64,000 nt of DNA from Camarhynchus parvulus (Eukaryota > Chordata > Aves > Passeriformes > Thraupidae), in NCBI RefSeq assembly GCF_901933205.1, contig NC_044571.1, positions 70,619,689 through 70,683,688 on the forward strand. Reading direction: 5' to 3'. Shown here piece by piece: positions 60,597 through 64,000 of this stretch. Position numbers and translations under genes: made by a program. How positions within the stretch are numbered: position 1 is the stretch's first letter; each line of letters opens with the position of its first letter. Under the pieces are notes generated by a model, which did no database searches, had not been told where the DNA came from, and worked only from the letters and a program-made list of their open reading frames with translations.

Positions 60597-63500
60597 GTAA
60601 GGCTCATAAGGGAATGTAAAACCAAGTTAGTTTTTCCTTGCCCTCTTCTTTCATGCCCTTAGGTGAAACAAATTGATGGGCATCATTCCTGAAGACATGG
60701 AGCACCAACTATGCACTTCTCAGTGAAATGAGGATTTCCTTGTAGACATTATAAATCCTTTCCCAAAGGCTTTTCCCTTTTTGTTGATTAGTACAATCAG
60801 CAAGCAAATCTCCAATGAATAACAATCAAATATGCCAAAGTTGTGAGTGACTAATTGGTGCTTGTTGCCTTTCTTCCAATTTGCAATGGCATTCCTGATA
60901 GTGGCATAACATGTCATCTGTTCTCAGAGGGGCTATAAATCCCAGAGAATCACATACTTAATTACAAGGTTTTTTTTTTCCTCTCACAGAACACCAACAT
61001 GTTGTCCCATGAGGTTTGAAAAGAATATTGTCTATTTACTGTATCTGTTTCAGTCCCTGTTTTCTCCTGCAGTTTTTGTCTTCTAAATATAACTGTCCTT
61101 TAGATTCCAACACACAAGGAACAGAGTGGTTTGCCAGTCCTTGATGCCACTCTCTCTGCATATTCTGTTTTCAGAGTCCTAGAAGTGCATAAGCAGAACT
61201 CATTTTCAAGAATTTATGAAGCAGGTCTGATAAACTAAGGCTGTTACTCAGAAAAAAGTTGGTACCTCTTAATGAGTTGCATGAATGCTTTTCGTATGCA
61301 ATACTTAAAGGGGAAGGGATAAAGAGAAATGATTTATGATAAATTGAACTTTTTAATGTGACTGTATCAGAAATATTGTGGTTTGTGATGCTTGAAAAAT
61401 TATTATTATGAGCAAATGAAGATGGAGTATTCTTGTCTATTCCAAGTGTAAAAGACATAAGAATTTATGGGAATATCTAAGAGCTGGACACCATAATGCT
61501 TTTCCTGCCTGCTGTGATATAGCAGACTGCCATACCTGTATGCGTTCCAGCTGAGGGGAAAAGGTCAAGGGCTGCGAGAAGGACTTGAATAAGGCCATGG
61601 AGGGTTTTAATTAGAGGATTTTAACAAGCTTCCCAGCCAGATGAGAACTACATCTGTGGCAGAGCTCCTGCGGCAGTGCAGAGCAGCAGCAGCAATGCTC
61701 ATGTGCTTCATGAAGTGTAGACAGCTTTTGAATGGCAGTTGTGTAATGAATTTATTTAGTAGGGGGCAGGCTCAAGACTCTTTTCTGCACCTGTCAAAAA
61801 CAAACCCATCTTCAAGGAAATCAGTGGCTATTTTGTACTGCTGGGGCAGCAGACAGATCATTTGCTCATGAAGAGACCTTTAGTTTTGTGAGCCAATATA
61901 TTCAAAGACTAGCCAAGGCAATGTCAATCCCCACCATGTAAAACTAGCAACTCAAATTGCACAGCCTAACCACTGAAATGTTATTTTAAGGCTTTCTGGT
62001 CTGTTTTAGACTTAAGCTAATTATCTGGCACAACTGACCAATTAGTAAAGTGAAGAAAAAAGAAATATCACACAAGTTTGAATCTGGTGATGAGGAGATT
62101 TTATTTCTAGTTGTGACAGGTTTACCACTCTATTTAGAGATTTAGTGGCTGGCACCACTTATTAAAAGAAAAGAATTTTTTTTCCTGTATGAAATTGTCC
62201 TTCCCTAGCATATTGTAGAATTGTGAAATGCTGAGACAAGCATGTAGTCAGGGAGTGAACTGGCCCATGTCATGGTCTTACACTGTATTAATCTAAGAAT
62301 GCTCTGATGGATTACTGTATACACACAAGGACAAACACACACATATGACCTTCATGACAAAACACCGGTACCAGATGTAGTCGGCAGGTAATGAGAACAT
62401 GAAAGGTATTATGTTGTATCAGTTGTAAGTCTTCCCTTTGACTTTCCTGGAAGAGTTTAAATAGCTCCTACATGTTAAACCCTATATGTGTGAGGAGAGG
62501 TATGACTTTGGATCTCAGGACTTTAAGAGTGCCCATTTGAGCGGCTCTGTGCTGGGTGAGGCAGAGACTGGAAGAGCTTTGCAGCTGTATTTGTATGCTT
62601 TGCCTATGAATTTTGGGGGAAAAAGCAAGCCAAATTGATTCTTTGGGCCATCAGCTGAGCCATACTGACCTTCTGTAAAAGAATCCCTGAGGAAAAAACC
62701 CAAAATACTTTTTGCTCTCCCCCTAAAAACAAAAATGATGCAGAATTCATTATTCCTCTATAAAAACATGTTACTTGGCAATAGCTGTGTTTTCTGTCAC
62801 TGAGTCCTGGTCTGTAGCTCCATACAGAACAGATCTGTTAAACTTCAAGACAGGGAGAAGGGGTCATTGTTGATCAGGGAATGACAGCCCTGCATCCCTG
62901 TAGAGGCAAAGGCCTGTTTAATTACAGGCTCAGTGAGTGATCTCTTTGGGCCTTGGTGTTTGCCCTGACTGCCACATTCATAAGGACCAGCACATGATTT
63001 TTTCCTCTTCCTGATTCTTCCCTGATTGATCCCTGAAATTGCTTAACCTTCTTTTCGCTGTGCACAGCTACCACTCCTCTTTACTGTTATAAATTTCTTT
63101 ATGGTACATGATTCCTCTTCTCTTGGAACAGAGCTCCCCACATCTCAACCGATCCTGCCTTCAGATTTGACTGTAAAATCTTGTGAAGTTCAGATTCAGA
63201 CTAAAGAGTCTGTTAATTTCCCAGGCAAACCTCCTCCTTTACAAATACCAGCATAACATTTTCTGTTCTGTAGTCACATGGTTATCAGTCTGTATTTAAC
63301 TGTCCTTGCTAATACACATGAAATGTCTTATTTTGGTTAGTGTTCTGTTCTGGGAGAGAGACAATCCTTTGTATTATTTGGTCTTTGGAGAATTTGATTT
63401 TGCTGTTGTTCTCAAAGTATTAACAGTGTATGTAGGTATGCAGTTCTGGAGAAGTTGTTTCACTTGTATTAGCTGGATTATTTTAAACAGAAGGAAAATT

Positions 63501-64000
63501 GTTTTTGGGTCTGAATCCCTCAATTCATATTAGTCAAATACGATGGTGATCCAATAGGAACACAAAACATGGCTTACTTTTGCTACTCAAAGTCTCATTA
63601 CTTGAAGCCATGACAACAGATTAGAATACACATTATTGTGATAAGAAGAGTTACTTTTCACAGAGTTTTAATCGAGCTCCAAGTGCAGTGCAAATTTCAG
63701 CAGCCATCTGTTGAACAGACAGAGCCTCCTAAATCTCTATGTGCTTATACTGTTGGCACAGAGTGCCTGGTTAACAAAGAAAGCACCTATATCATTAAGA
63801 CGAATTATATGTCTGAGGTATTACATCATTTAATATTCCACTGTCTCTTTCTCTTCTTTGTCTTCCTGGAGGCAAAATGGAAGAGAAGAAGAATGTTATG
63901 CCTCTTGCTAATGAAAAGCACCAAAATTTTTTTCAAAATCCATCTTTGTTCTAAGATCTCTGTTTAGGACACTTAATCCTTGAAACAGTCAATTTTCTCA
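60597..64000. other. Unique non-coding sequence to the window end
   Basis: No gene, RNA or transposon is recognised. T runs (60969-60978), a short CACACA stretch near 62322-62343 and overlapping unrecognised frames (up to 109 codons at 63638-63967) are all that is visible. Confidence 0.5.

Noticed and set aside
1..64000. Prokaryotic systems, CRISPR arrays, tRNA or rRNA genes
   Set aside because: No repeat-spacer arrays, cloverleaf-type segments or rRNA blocks were seen, and sequence texture and CR1 content are vertebrate.
1..64000. Endogenous retroviral genes or paired LTRs
   Set aside because: No gag, pol or env-like frame, primer-binding site or long terminal direct repeat was recognised by eye; a short solo LTR could still be missed.

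Overview
The window looks like nuclear DNA from a bird, or another sauropsid, with no gene that can be called with confidence. The main evidence is four decayed fragments of CR1, the dominant LINE of birds and other reptiles (6674-6772, 11093-11394, 40781-41098, 60020-60268). The bulk sequence is AT-rich and strongly CpG-depleted, interspersed repeats are sparse, short tandem repeats are scattered, and there is one compact CpG island. Nothing looks prokaryotic or organellar: no operon spacing, Shine-Dalgarno sites, CRISPR array, rRNA or tRNA was seen. Open reading frames are short, overlap on both strands and encode nothing I recognise. The longest (222 codons at 57246-57914, 184 codons at 24460-25014) are explained by GC-rich sequence and by chance respectively. 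The window is best read as intergenic or intronic DNA.

Layout. 1-4699 is plain unique sequence. 4700-6120 is an AT-rich block with homeodomain-, POU- and SOX-type sites that resembles a developmental enhancer. 6674-8022 holds a CR1 tail, a 21-bp minisatellite, a CT tract and a 32-bp tandem duplication. 11093-11394 is the 3' end of a second CR1. 13440-14340 is the best enhancer-like block. 14341-36545 is mostly featureless, with small duplications, an (AGATG)n array and a few weak exon-like segments (28191-28226, 30486-30577). 36546-37567 contains a 19-bp minisatellite, a perfect 22-bp palindrome and a G/T-rich tract. 37860-39900 has two more AT-rich, motif-dense blocks. A third CR1 lies at 40781-41098. 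49500-51357 has an A-rich tract, a TATA/initiator-like site and an (ATTG)11 array. 54090-54620 is another enhancer-like block.

57180-57780 is the only CpG island and the best candidate for a promoter or first exon. It carries an exact 42-bp direct repeat and possible splice donors facing both ways. 60020-60268 is a fragment of CR1 reverse transcriptase. It is interrupted by a perfect 19-bp inverted repeat that looks like a template-switch mutation.

I did not find a previously undescribed biological system. The items most worth checking are the orphan CpG island, the template-switch hairpin in the CR1 copy, the 22-bp palindrome and the enhancer-like blocks. Conservation, transcription and exact repeat subfamilies cannot be settled without alignment or RNA data.
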